This document shows positions 54,855 to 63,166 of a DNA stretch of 64,000 nt, piece after piece (position 1 is the stretch's first letter; every line of letters starts with the position of its first letter). Both the position numbers and the translations under genes were made by a program. The stretch is from NCBI GenBank assembly GCA_018267965.1, contig JAFDXK010000005.1, positions 496,001 to 560,000 on the forward strand, in the 5' to 3' direction. Under the pieces are notes generated by a model that was given only the letters and a program-made list of their open reading frames with translations, ran no database searches and was not told where the DNA came from. This DNA is from Bacteroidota bacterium. GTDB lineage: Bacteria > Bacteroidota > Bacteroidia > Chitinophagales > Chitinophagaceae.

Positions 54855-56042
54855 ATGAAAAAGATAACTACACTACTTCTCGCAATTACCTTATCATGCA
54901 CACTGTACGCTCAAAACATGCTGAGCAATGGTTTCGGGTTTATGGCTGCCATTAACGGCAACACATATACCAAAACCAGCAATTTAGGTGCACAGAACTT
55001 TCAGTTTGTATGTGCATCCAGTAACGGTGCATATTTCTATGCTGTCAACTTCAGCACCAGTACCATTTTCATCATCAACAGCAGCACGTATGCTTTTGTT
55101 GATTCATTTACGGGCCCTACACCTCATTATATCACAGCATCTAATGAGCCGAACATGTTATTTACACGAGGCAATCAATCTTTATTACGTTATAACCCAA
55201 GCACCAAATCACTTACAGACAGTGTGTTGATGCCAAATCTTTGGGGGCTAACTGAGCGTCCTAACTCAAAAGAAATATGGGTAACAGTTGATAGTAACAT
55301 TAAAGTAGTAAACTACGCCTCTTCTTTAACTATCACTAATACCATCAAAACATCAAACAACCAATATGATAATTTTGAGGTAGCATTTACGCCAATGGGT
55401 ACTATCTGTTACCAAAGTGCATCCAGTAAGAAAAAAATATACAAGATAGATGCCAATACTAAGGCCATCGTTGATTCAATCAATACTGCCCCCTATTCAT
55501 TCCAGCAAATGGTTACCTCTGCCGACAGCAGTAAACTATATGGGTTTTCAAACACTAAACTGTATGCTATAGACCTTGCAACAAAGGCTATTACTGATTC
55601 GTCAATGGTTTCCAATAAGCAAATCATGCATGTGTACAGACATCCAAACCGTGCAGAACTTTGGGCTGTTCATCACTTTAATGATTCCGTAACTGCATTC
55701 AACGAAACAACTAAAGCTACCATTGCCAGCTTCGGCATAGGACCAAGTCCTTTTTACCTGGCATTTGCTGTCGGAAGCACAGGTATCAATCAAGTAAGTG
55801 AAAATAACACCAATGTATTGCTATACCCTAACCCTGCTAATACAAACATCAATTTGGCTTTTGACAACAGCAACAAAAGAGAAATAGTTATCTACAACAG
55901 CATTGGTACAAAAATGGCTGCATACAACACCAACAATAATACAGCTACACTCGATATTACTTCATTAGCAACAGGCAACTACTTCGTTACTGTAAAAGAA
56001 AATAACGAACTGGTTAAAACACTAACGTTTATCAAAGAATAG
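54855..56042 (+). CDS. Secreted YncE-like beta-propeller with T9SS sorting domain
   Basis: 395 aa from ATG 54855 (MKKITTLLLAITLSCTLYAQ, signal peptide). The body has repeated strands with DSF/AID/NSIN motifs like YncE or 7-bladed propellers (YKIDANTKAIVDSINTAP; YAIDLATKAITDSSMV; TAFNETTKATIASFGIGPSP). The last ~75 residues are a T9SS type A domain (LYPNPANTNINL ... ATGNYFVTVKENNE). Surface-attached protein; ligand unknown. Terminator after. Confidence 0.85.
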   Translation: MKKITTLLLAITLSCTLYAQNMLSNGFGFMAAINGNTYTKTSNLGAQNFQFVCASSNGAYFYAVNFSTSTIFIINSSTYAFVDSFTGPTPHYITASNEPNMLFTRGNQSLLRYNPSTKSLTDSVLMPNLWGLTERPNSKEIWVTVDSNIKVVNYASSLTITNTIKTSNNQYDNFEVAFTPMGTICYQSASSKKKIYKIDANTKAIVDSINTAPYSFQQMVTSADSSKLYGFSNTKLYAIDLATKAITDSSMVSNKQIMHVYRHPNRAELWAVHHFNDSVTAFNETTKATIASFGIGPSPFYLAFAVGSTGINQVSENNTNVLLYPNPANTNINLAFDNSNKREIVIYNSIGTKMAAYNTNNNTATLDITSLATGNYFVTVKENNELVKTLTFIKE

Positions 56043-56067
56043 ACATTTACCCCTCTCTTTATAAAAC

Positions 56068-56100
56068 AAAGCCATCTCTTAACAAGTGATGGCTTTTATA
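56068..56100. terminator. Bidirectional terminator
   Basis: AAAGCCATC (56068-56076) pairs with GATGGCTTT (56088-56096), between convergent genes. Confidence 0.88.
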
Positions 56101-56958
56101 TTATTTAACCAATACAAGTTTCTTTCGCTTTATCGTTTTGTAGACAACGATAGCTGCAAAACATAACAGATATAAAGGCCACAAATAAACCAGTGCCAGC
56201 AACAGGCTCGAAAACCAAGCTGCACCATCCTTCAATGCCAACAACAATTTTGTTTTATAAGGCATATCATTTATTGTAGCCTGGTTGGCAACAGTTGTTA
56301 CCAGCATTCTTTGAGGTTCATATATATGCACAGCAAAAGTGGCATAGTTATTATCATCCAGTATTTGCAGGTTTTCAATACGCCTGTTTACCACAGCCTG
56401 CCTGTTGGCAATTACCTCGTTGTGCACAGCAGGCGAATCAATTTTCTTCTCCTGTTGCTTAATATCTTGTTTAACAATGTCATTCTTCAGCGAGTTAGAT
56501 AAATAAGCTAATGTCATATCCTGTTGTTTCAGGTTACGTACATCTACAAAATCAGACATAGCGGTAATAGCCCTCAAAACAGTATCTAAACAAAATGAAG
56601 GCACCTTCAATTCCATATCAGCTACGGGCATATAAGTGCTGATTTGTTTTACCGAATCATCGGTATAATATTGCTGTTGTGTACCGTAAGTTTCATTCTC
56701 CATGCGGCTTTCCGTTACTACACCACCGGCATCCCTTACTAACCTTTCGGTTGCAGTCATTGTAGATAATACATTATTCACACGGCATTTGAGGTCGGCT
56801 GTATAGTTCCATTTTCTTGATGGAGAATTGATGTCTGTGATATCATTAGCCAGTTGAGTAGAGTCTGCAGTAGCCAGTAAGGCTTCTGCGCTTTTTTGAT
56901 TCTCGCAGGATGCGAATACGATGAGCAGCAATAACGCGGGCAAATATTTTGTGCGCAT
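56101..56958 (-). CDS. DUF4349 lipoprotein
   Basis: 285 aa. Lipobox VFASC (Cys18). The body matches DUF4349 (TADLKCRVNNVLSTMTATERLVRDAGGVVTESRMEN ... MPVADMELKVPSFCLDTVLRAI), a coiled-coil helix (LKNDIVKQDIKQQEKKIDSP), and one transmembrane helix at the C terminus followed by KRKK. Inner-membrane protein with a periplasmic domain. Function unknown. Confidence 0.85.
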   Translation of the reverse strand: MRTKYLPALLLLIVFASCENQKSAEALLATADSTQLANDITDINSPSRKWNYTADLKCRVNNVLSTMTATERLVRDAGGVVTESRMENETYGTQQQYYTDDSVKQISTYMPVADMELKVPSFCLDTVLRAITAMSDFVDVRNLKQQDMTLAYLSNSLKNDIVKQDIKQQEKKIDSPAVHNEVIANRQAVVNRRIENLQILDDNNYATFAVHIYEPQRMLVTTVANQATINDMPYKTKLLLALKDGAAWFSSLLLALVYLWPLYLLCFAAIVVYKTIKRKKLVLVK

Positions 56959-57042
56959 AAATAAAAAAGTTTTTGGTTCTTTTATTTATGCATGCAACCC
57001 GCAAAAGGTAATTCGATTGTAGTGTTAAAGATTCTCTAACGT

Positions 57043-57954
57043 TTAGATGATACTGTTGCGTATGGCAAACTTATGACAAAGCTCCATCGCCTTTGTATGA
57101 AATGCATTGTTGTAGTAAGCGGGTAGTTGTGTACTGTTATCAAACAGGCGATGATATTTCTCAAGCAAATGAGGATAGTGTTTTTCTACCGCACGAAACA
57201 CCAATGTCTTACTATCTGAGGCGTTGTTACCAAACAGTGTAATAGTAGATGGAAATATGTATTGCGCCCCGGCATTTTTAAACGATTGAAACATCAGTTC
57301 CAAATGCTCGCCCGTATCTGATATATAAGGCAATAAGGGCATCATACTAACTCCTGTAAGAAAATCCTTGGATGCTACAGTACGCAATGTTTCTAACCGC
57401 TCACTTGGTGGTGGAGCTCCCGGTTCAAATATCGAAGCAATCTTATCATCAACGGTAGAAAATGAAAATGTAATGAATGCTTTTTGCTTCAACTTACTTT
57501 CTAAATCAGCAGGGAGAATCGCCTGCTCACTAATCTGCTGTATCAAATCCAAATCTCTCAACACCAGCGTAGAACGCGTAATAACATGTAGCGGAAAACG
57601 ATAGTGCAAAATCACCTCAAGCAACTGCCGTGTAAGTTGCAGGTCTTTCTCAAAATGCAGGTACGGGTCTGTGGCAGATGACATCACGATGATGCCATAT
57701 TGCCCTTTCTTCGCCCTGTTGTGCAGTTGTTTTTCGAGTAGTTCTACAGCATTAGCCTTTACCGAAAGCTTCTCTTCCATGTGGGTGCCGTACTTGCTGC
57801 CGCGTATATAACAGAACAGGCAATTGAAAGAACAACCACTATAAGGGTTAATGGTATAGTCGTCGAGAAACCATGGGTCTCTGCGCTTGGTTTTGTTTAA
57901 TATGCTCTTAACCTGTATATCTGTGGGCATACTTCCATGTACGGCCAAGGCCAA
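57043..57954 (-). CDS. Radical SAM protein, spore-photoproduct-lyase-like (SPL family)
   Basis: 303 aa. Cys41, Cys45 and Cys48 in YSGCSFNCLFCYIRGSKYG form the radical SAM cluster, and SATDPYLHFEKDLQLTR is a typical SPL/Rv2578c-family motif. Spore photoproduct lyases repair thymine dimers, but this bacterium does not sporulate; non-spore members are of unknown substrate. The gene overlaps the end of the AlkD-like gene by 47 bases (or 23 if the Met at codon 9 is used), so both are translated together. The shared theme is DNA repair. Confidence 0.85.
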   Translation of the reverse strand: MALAVHGSMPTDIQVKSILNKTKRRDPWFLDDYTINPYSGCSFNCLFCYIRGSKYGTHMEEKLSVKANAVELLEKQLHNRAKKGQYGIIVMSSATDPYLHFEKDLQLTRQLLEVILHYRFPLHVITRSTLVLRDLDLIQQISEQAILPADLESKLKQKAFITFSFSTVDDKIASIFEPGAPPPSERLETLRTVASKDFLTGVSMMPLLPYISDTGEHLELMFQSFKNAGAQYIFPSTITLFGNNASDSKTLVFRAVEKHYPHLLEKYHRLFDNSTQLPAYYNNAFHTKAMELCHKFAIRNSII

Positions 57955-58633
57955 TTGTAACCTTAGTTCTGAACCATTGTTTTACATCATCGCTATCGAT
58001 GACACCCCGGTAGCGTTCTATTATTTCAGGATGGAACTTGGCAGTTGTCTTAGCTGCCCACCCTATTCCTTTCTTAGTATGAAAATCTGTAGTACCCGCC
58101 AAAGACAGCAACAACCTGAATACCTCATCTGCATATTGTTTCTTCAATCCCTTCTTAACTGCATAATGTGCAGCAACACCAATACTCCGCACTATCCATT
58201 TATCATCATGCTTTGCAAATTTATTCAGTTCGGGTATAGTTTGTTCAGGCATAGTTAACAATGCATGACCCACCACCCGCTCGCCTATAATATCACATAC
58301 ATACCATTCATTGCCTGCAATGATGTATTCCACTGCCTTATTCAAAGATTGTTTGAAGTATTGTTCCAGCCTTAGTTGTAACACCATGCCTGCTAACACA
58401 TTACCACCGATTTCATTCAGCGCTATGATGCTATCCAACAATGCTAACTGGGATGCCTTGGGGATAGATATATACAATTCCTTCGCCGCATATTCCAAAA
58501 CAGGAAAACGTACTTTCTTTTTAAGTATCGAAGATTGCAGGTAACCCACACAGGCACTATTATCGTTTTTATCAAACAGTGTTATTGCCCTTTGTACGTA
58601 AGGAGCTATTGCTGCTTTACTACCAATTATCAT
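57908..58633 (-). CDS. DNA alkylation repair protein (AlkD-like HEAT-repeat glycosylase)
   Basis: 241 aa, all helical HEAT-like. Key AlkD positions are readable: Trp and Asp in NEWYVCDIIGERV, Arg in KWIVRSIGVAAHYAVKKG, and Trp in KKGIGWAAKTTAKFHPE. AlkD removes bulky or cationic alkylated bases without flipping them. Start at 58633 follows the RRM terminator by ~8 bases, so its promoter may lie within the RRM terminator region or be read-through. Confidence 0.88.
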   Translation of the reverse strand: MIIGSKAAIAPYVQRAITLFDKNDNSACVGYLQSSILKKKVRFPVLEYAAKELYISIPKASQLALLDSIIALNEIGGNVLAGMVLQLRLEQYFKQSLNKAVEYIIAGNEWYVCDIIGERVVGHALLTMPEQTIPELNKFAKHDDKWIVRSIGVAAHYAVKKGLKKQYADEVFRLLLSLAGTTDFHTKKGIGWAAKTTAKFHPEIIERYRGVIDSDDVKQWFRTKVTIGLGRTWKYAHRYTG

Positions 58634-58640
58634 AGAGGGT

Positions 58641-58668
58641 ATAAAAAAACCGGTTATTATAACCGGTT
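58641..58668 (-). terminator. Intrinsic terminator whose loop is the RRM stop codon
   Basis: On the minus strand AACCGGTTA-TAA-TAACCGGTT followed by TTTTTTA. The stop codon is in the loop, and the left arm encodes the last residues. Confidence 0.85.
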
Positions 58669-59265
58669 GTAACTATCATCATCATTATTTCTGGGGCGAT
58701 ACCCACCGTCATTGTTTCTGTCACGGTTGTAGCCACCACTATCATTATTTCTATCACGGTTGAAACCTCCACCGCTGCTCCTGTCGCGATTAAATCCGCC
58801 ACCACTGCTCCTTTCACGATTAAATCCGCCACCATCATTACTTCTCGGACGATATCCTCCGCCGTCGTTACTTCTCGGACGATAACCTCCTCCACTGCCA
58901 CCATCGCGATTGAAACCTCCGCCGCCACTTCTGTCACGGTTGAAACCACCACCGCCGCCGCGATTGAAACCTCCGCCGCCACCGCGGTTAAAACCTCCAC
59001 GGCCACCGCCACCACCTTGCTGTCCTTTAGGTTTTGCTTCTTTTACAGATATTATCTGTCCTTCAAAAAAGGTCATGTCAATATTATCAATAGCATCGAA
59101 GGCTTGAAACCTGTCAGCCATTTCAACAAAACCGAATCCTTTTGGCATACCGGTCTCGCTATCCTTGATTATTTTAACAGATACAACTTCACCAAATTCA
59201 GAAAACGCTTTCTCAAGGGATTGTTCGGTGGTTTCAGGGCTTAGATTGCCAACAAATAGATTCAT
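58657..59265 (-). CDS. RRM RNA-binding protein with RG/FNRDR-rich tail
   Basis: 202 aa. One RRM (RNP2 LFVGNL at 3-8, RNP1 KGFGFVEM at 42-49), then a tail of about 125 residues made of Gly-rich FNRGGG units, then FNRD, YRPRSND, and YNRDRNND units, ending YNRL. Similar proteins in cyanobacteria and Bacteroidota act in cold adaptation and RNA localisation. The DNA of the tail is internally repetitive and could contract or expand. -7 box TATATTTG at 59283-59290. Confidence 0.9.
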   Translation of the reverse strand: MNLFVGNLSPETTEQSLEKAFSEFGEVVSVKIIKDSETGMPKGFGFVEMADRFQAFDAIDNIDMTFFEGQIISVKEAKPKGQQGGGGGRGGFNRGGGGGFNRGGGGGFNRDRSGGGGFNRDGGSGGGYRPRSNDGGGYRPRSNDGGGFNRERSSGGGFNRDRSSGGGFNRDRNNDSGGYNRDRNNDGGYRPRNNDDDSYNRL

Positions 59266-59282
59266 AACAAAAATTAAGGATA

Positions 59283-59290
59283 CAAATATA
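59283..59290 (-). promoter_or_regulatory. -7 promoter box for RRM gene
   Basis: Minus strand TATATTTG, 17 bases before the ATG at 59265. Confidence 0.6.
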
Positions 59291-59393
59291 ACATTTTAAA
59301 AGCAAACAAGCCATAGGCAAAGAATACCTGAACATAGTGGTATATATGTAAAATCATATAGTTTAAGTATATTTAGAGACAACTACAACGTAT

Positions 59394-59522
59394 ATGAAAA
59401 AGATAGCTCCCTTTATCATTGCACTTATCTTAATTTCGCTGATAGCTGAAAGCTGTAGAACTAACCGCCCGCCCAAAAGCACAGGGCATAAGACCTACCG
59501 CGAGAGCCGCAAGAACAGATAA
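59394..59522 (+). CDS. 42-residue lipoprotein upstream of mlaD
   Basis: MKKIAPFIIALILISLIAESC, then RTNRPPKSTGHKTYRESRKNR. A complete lipoprotein signal and lipobox (LIAESC) precede a short basic tail. Its stop is 4 bases before the mlaD start. Not in standard ORF length ranges, but composition and position support it. Confidence 0.72.
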   Translation: MKKIAPFIIALILISLIAESCRTNRPPKSTGHKTYRESRKNR

Positions 59523-59526
59523 CTAA

Positions 59527-60435
59527 ATGCAGCGAAAGATCATTAATACAATACTTGGCGTTATTATAGTAATCGCCTTGTGTATTGTATTGTTTACAGA
59601 ACGTTTCTCGAATTATGTAGCATATAAAGCTGTATTTAGCAGGGCTAATGGCATACAGGCCTCATCACAGGTATTGATAAAAGGTGCACTGGTTGGCAAG
59701 ATAAAATCTATCGACCTCGAAGATTCCAATATTGTGGTCGTGCTTTCTGTAAAAAAAGACATCCCGCTGCATAAAGGCACAATAGCTATCATCAGTTCGG
59801 GAAGCACTGCATCCGGGCCTTGTATTAGCCTGGAACCCGGTCATAGCGACACGATTCTCTCCCCCGGCGACGTGCTGCCTACGGCAATAGACCCCGGTAC
59901 TATGCCGCTTGAAAAAAGGATAACACCTTTTTTTATTACTGCTAAATACATGATAAAAACTGCAGACAGCACAATTCATGCTATTGACTTGTTTTCTCAA
60001 ACAGGTATTATTACAGGTTTTGTCAAACCGTTATCGGGTGCTGAAAAAAGCATGCAAAAATATGCAATGCTGTCAGGCGATATGAATGGTAAAATGGATG
60101 CACTTGGCAAGAGTATAAATAACATAAGTACGAGCGCCAATATTTATGCTGCAAAAAGCAGAGGATGGGATACTTCTATAAAAAACATGGATAACCAATT
60201 GGCAGGTATTGCAAAGGATTCACTGGGTAAATCACTGCACGAAACAGGCCAATCGCTGAAAAAGCTATCGTCGCTGATAAAAGATTTGAATCATAACAAC
60301 ACTACCCTCAACTATAAAACTACTTATACTAAAACCAACACAGGCGTTACAAACGCTAATCAATCTGCTAAAGAATACAAAGACAATCCTCCGGGTTTTA
60401 GCATATTCGGTAAGAGTAAAAAGAAAAAGAAATAA
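59527..60435 (+). CDS. mlaD: MCE/MlaD family lipid transport protein
   Basis: 302 aa. One N-terminal helix, then the MCE domain (YKAVFSRANGIQASSQVLIKGALVGKIKSIDLED ... VVLSVKKDIPLHKGTIAIISSGSTASG) and a long helical tail with coiled-coil character. MlaD-like proteins form rings that carry phospholipids between inner and outer membranes. The MlaE/MlaF partners are not next to it. Cotranscribed with the small lipoprotein upstream and the thioredoxin-like gene downstream (1-base overlap TAATG). Confidence 0.87.
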   Translation: MQRKIINTILGVIIVIALCIVLFTERFSNYVAYKAVFSRANGIQASSQVLIKGALVGKIKSIDLEDSNIVVVLSVKKDIPLHKGTIAIISSGSTASGPCISLEPGHSDTILSPGDVLPTAIDPGTMPLEKRITPFFITAKYMIKTADSTIHAIDLFSQTGIITGFVKPLSGAEKSMQKYAMLSGDMNGKMDALGKSINNISTSANIYAAKSRGWDTSIKNMDNQLAGIAKDSLGKSLHETGQSLKKLSSLIKDLNHNNTTLNYKTTYTKTNTGVTNANQSAKEYKDNPPGFSIFGKSKKKKK

Positions 60436-60938
60436 TGAAACCAATATTATACAGCATAACCATAACGCTGTTTACACTTCAAATGGCTATGGCGCAGGAT
60501 ACTACCAAGCCTGTGATATACCACCCCGAAGTCAATGCGCAAAAAGAAATTAATGAAGCAGTAGCTAAAGCTAAAAAAGAGCATAAACACGTACTGCTGC
60601 AGGTAGGTGGCAACTGGTGTGTATGGTGCATGCGTTTTCATAAATTGGTCGAGAACGATACAATGCTCACTCGCCTGGTAAATGAAAATTATGTAGTAGT
60701 GCATGTGAATTACAGCAAAGAAAACAAGAATGCAGAAGTGCTGAAGAAGCTCGATTATCCTCAACGCTTTGGCTTTCCTGTATTTGTAGTATTGGATGCC
60801 AACGGCAAGCGGATACATACACAAAATTCGGGCTACCTGGAAGAAGGCAAAGGACATAGCCCGGCTAAGGTGGCAGAGTTTTTAAAGCAGTGGGCGCCTT
60901 CGGCTCTTAACCCTGACAACTATAAGAAAGATAATTAG
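60435..60938 (+). CDS. Periplasmic thioredoxin-family protein
   Basis: 167 aa with a signal peptide ending AMAQD. CxxC motif Cys62-Val-Trp-Cys65 in GGNWCVWCMRFHK, and FPVFVVLDANGKRIHTQNSGYL is the cis-Pro region. Resembles Thioredoxin_7/DUF255-like disulfide reductases. Ends in overlap with the convergent barrel gene by 4 bases. Confidence 0.88.
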   Translation: MKPILYSITITLFTLQMAMAQDTTKPVIYHPEVNAQKEINEAVAKAKKEHKHVLLQVGGNWCVWCMRFHKLVENDTMLTRLVNENYVVVHVNYSKENKNAEVLKKLDYPQRFGFPVFVVLDANGKRIHTQNSGYLEEGKGHSPAKVAEFLKQWAPSALNPDNYKKDN

Positions 60939-61621
60939 CGTGCTTGTCCGCTACCAATCAGGTACATCAACCCGAGGTTGAAAAAATTATTATACTGTGC
61001 ACCACCACCATAACCCAGCGGGATATTATTAGCATCGCGTATAGTACTTAATGAATACTGGTATTTTGCATTAACAAACAGGCCATCACCTATTTGCATA
61101 GAACCTTTAATCACAAAATTATAATCCTGTTTGTGGAAAGGATGTGTTGCAGGGTCGAAATTATAATACTGTTGTGTTACTGCTTCTTCTTTTACTTTTA
61201 CTAATTGCCCATAGGACGCACCTACACCTATCTGCCATCTCTTATCCAACTGAAAATTGAAAATTACAGGCACTTCTGCATAATTGAGTTTCAGGTAGTA
61301 TTTATCAAACCCCGTACCGGTGTAATAATTATTGTACTCCATCACACCAACACTACCCTTCTCTGTATACAATATCTCCATGCTCACAAACAAACGCTTC
61401 AATACTTTTATATACACAATACCACCCGCATTCAAACCTACTTTGTGATACCCGCCATACCCGTCGCCATCTACGGTTGAGAAATTAGCACCTGCCGTTA
61501 TACCTCCATAAAAGAACCTGTCGGGGTTGGCAAAAAAGCCCACACTCTTGCTTTGTGCATTTGCAATATTACTTGCAAACAATGCCATTAATAATATGCT
61601 CCAAACAAAATTTCTTTTCAT
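60935..61621 (-). CDS. Outer-membrane beta-barrel protein (PorT-like), copy 1
   Basis: 228 aa. Signal peptide ending ANAQ. Beta strands in the outer_membrane_beta-barrel pattern: GGITAGANFSTVDGDGYGGYHKVGLNAGGIVYIKV, LFVSMEILYTEKGS, YLKLNYAEVPVIFNF. Clear paralogue of the gene at 62132. Function unknown; PorT-like proteins serve T9SS in some genera. Confidence 0.85.
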   Translation of the reverse strand: MKRNFVWSILLMALFASNIANAQSKSVGFFANPDRFFYGGITAGANFSTVDGDGYGGYHKVGLNAGGIVYIKVLKRLFVSMEILYTEKGSVGVMEYNNYYTGTGFDKYYLKLNYAEVPVIFNFQLDKRWQIGVGASYGQLVKVKEEAVTQQYYNFDPATHPFHKQDYNFVIKGSMQIGDGLFVNAKYQYSLSTIRDANNIPLGYGGGAQYNNFFNLGLMYLIGSGQAR

Positions 61622-61660
61622 CTGCCTGTATAACGTTCGACTCTTGTTTTCTATTGCGGT

Positions 61661-62077
61661 TTAATATGTTTTCCCCTCCAGTTCACTCACTTTATTGCGC
61701 AAAGCATCCGATATCAGCACTTTTTCGTTAGCATCAAAATCATACATCACAATCACATCTTCAGCCTCTGCTGCTAATTCATTATCACTGTTCAATATAC
61801 GGTGGCTGATACCAAAACTCGTGTTCTTCATGTAAGTAACAGATGATTCAATAACAATATTGCCGGGGTAGAACAATGGCTTCTGAAAACGACAGGATGT
61901 TGATAATAACATAGGCCCTATGCCATCTTCTTTCAATGAATTGATGCCGATGGTCTCCCAATAATTGACACGAGCCGCCTGTACATATTTAAAGTAAGAC
62001 ACATTGTTGATGTGCCCGAACAGGTCCATCTCGCTCCAATCTAACCTCAGCGGCAACTTTACCGGATAATTATGCAT
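61661..62077 (-). CDS. Acyl-CoA thioesterase (YbgC/4HBT hotdog)
   Basis: 138 aa. The active-site motif is DWSEMDLFGHINNVSYFKYVQAARVNYW, with the Asp of the family. Hydrolyses short acyl-CoA. The gene lies between two paralogous barrel genes, in the same direction, with gaps of 39 and 54 bases. Confidence 0.9.
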   Translation of the reverse strand: MHNYPVKLPLRLDWSEMDLFGHINNVSYFKYVQAARVNYWETIGINSLKEDGIGPMLLSTSCRFQKPLFYPGNIVIESSVTYMKNTSFGISHRILNSDNELAAEAEDVIVMYDFDANEKVLISDALRNKVSELEGKTY

Positions 62078-62131
62078 ATCACTTTATTCAGGATAAAGTT
62101 ACATGCAAAAAGCAATGCAATTGCAGGGAAA

Positions 62132-62836
62132 TTAGTTAGGGCTTTTCTTGTAATTCTGACCGAATAAATAAACCAGCCTCACTACATAAGAGTTGTTATA
62201 CTGCTCGGCACGTGCAAGTCCCGTATAAACACCCTTGCGAACAGGCACTAAAGAATATTGGAAACGAACATTGAAATAGAATCCTTTATATACCCGAAGA
62301 TTAAGCCCAAGCACTACACTAATATCGCTTTTTTTAAAGGCGTACCTATCCAGTTTAACAGTATCATCAAACTTTGGATTATCTGTTGTGATACTTTCTT
62401 TAGAACTAACTAATTGTGCATAAGAAAAACCTGCACTTATGTGACTTCTCCTTTTATCAAAAAAATTCAGCATCACCGGTATCTCAGCATAGTTAAGTTT
62501 GATACTGTAATTCCGTATCTCATTGGCGCCTATGGCTACGCCAATCTTTTGCGGACCATTGCTTTTACTTCCTCTCTGGGTGTACAATATCTCAACGCTA
62601 CCAGCCATAAAATCTGAAAACTTAGAATATACTATACCACCTACATTCAATCCTACTTTGTGATAACCGGCATAACTATCACCATCTACCTGCGTAAAGT
62701 TTGCTCCTAAAACAGGACCACCAAAGAATGTATTTTCATTTTCTATATAATAATTCTGCGCATATAGATTATGAGCAGCAGCAGTAAAACCCAATAAGGC
62801 AACAATAAATCCTGCGAATTTTCTAATTTTAGCCAT
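62132..62836 (-). CDS. Outer-membrane beta-barrel protein (PorT-like), copy 2
   Basis: 234 aa with a signal peptide ending LYAQN. Paralogue of copy 1: GGPVLGANFTQVDGDSYAGYHKVGLNVGGIVYSK, GSVEILYTQRGS, YSIKLNYAEIPVMLNFFDKR. Divergent, 18 bases from the gene at 62855, so they share a control region. Confidence 0.85.
   Translation of the reverse strand: MAKIRKFAGFIVALLGFTAAAHNLYAQNYYIENENTFFGGPVLGANFTQVDGDSYAGYHKVGLNVGGIVYSKFSDFMAGSVEILYTQRGSKSNGPQKIGVAIGANEIRNYSIKLNYAEIPVMLNFFDKRRSHISAGFSYAQLVSSKESITTDNPKFDDTVKLDRYAFKKSDISVVLGLNLRVYKGFYFNVRFQYSLVPVRKGVYTGLARAEQYNNSYVVRLVYLFGQNYKKSPN
62824..62831 (+). promoter_or_regulatory. -7-like box (TAATTTTA)
   Basis: 24 bases before the ATG at 62855, lying inside the coding start of the divergent barrel gene. 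Confidence 0.4.
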
Positions 62837-62854
62837 CGAAACCGGAATTGCAAA

Positions 62855-63166
62855 ATGAGCTTCAAATATACGCCAAACACCCTTAAAAAACTGGAACAGC
62901 TTTTTGAGGAAGCCAAATACATCATACGTTACGAGAAAGGAAACTTCAATTCCGGCTACTGTTTGATTGAAGACAGGCGTGTGGCGGTCATCAACAAGTT
63001 TTTGAGTATAGAAGGGCGTATCAACGCACTGATAGAAATTTTACCTTCAATTGACGTAAACGTGGATGATCTGAGCGGTGAAATGCAAAAATTATACAGC
63101 CAACTGAAGGCTACCCCAAGTGCAACATCTGAAACTTCCGAACAACAAGAAATAGACGCTCAATAG
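62855..63166 (+). CDS. Conserved small cytoplasmic protein
   Basis: 103 aa. KKLEQLFEEAKYIIRYEKGNFNSGYCLIEDRRVAVINKFLSIEGRINALIEIL looks like a compact alpha/beta unit; the tail is Ser/Thr/Glu rich. Stop overlaps the next start (TAGTG), so coupled with the MBL gene. Function unknown. Confidence 0.78.
   Translation: MSFKYTPNTLKKLEQLFEEAKYIIRYEKGNFNSGYCLIEDRRVAVINKFLSIEGRINALIEILPSIDVNVDDLSGEMQKLYSQLKATPSATSETSEQQEIDAQ

Noticed and set aside
58690-59000. Periodic repeats resembling a CRISPR array
   Set aside because: The period is coding (FNRDR units), there are no unique spacers, and no cas genes.
58620-59015. Overlapping minus-strand frame rich in Val/Ala/Met inside the RRM gene
   Set aside because: Frame-shifted reading of the repetitive RRM tail.
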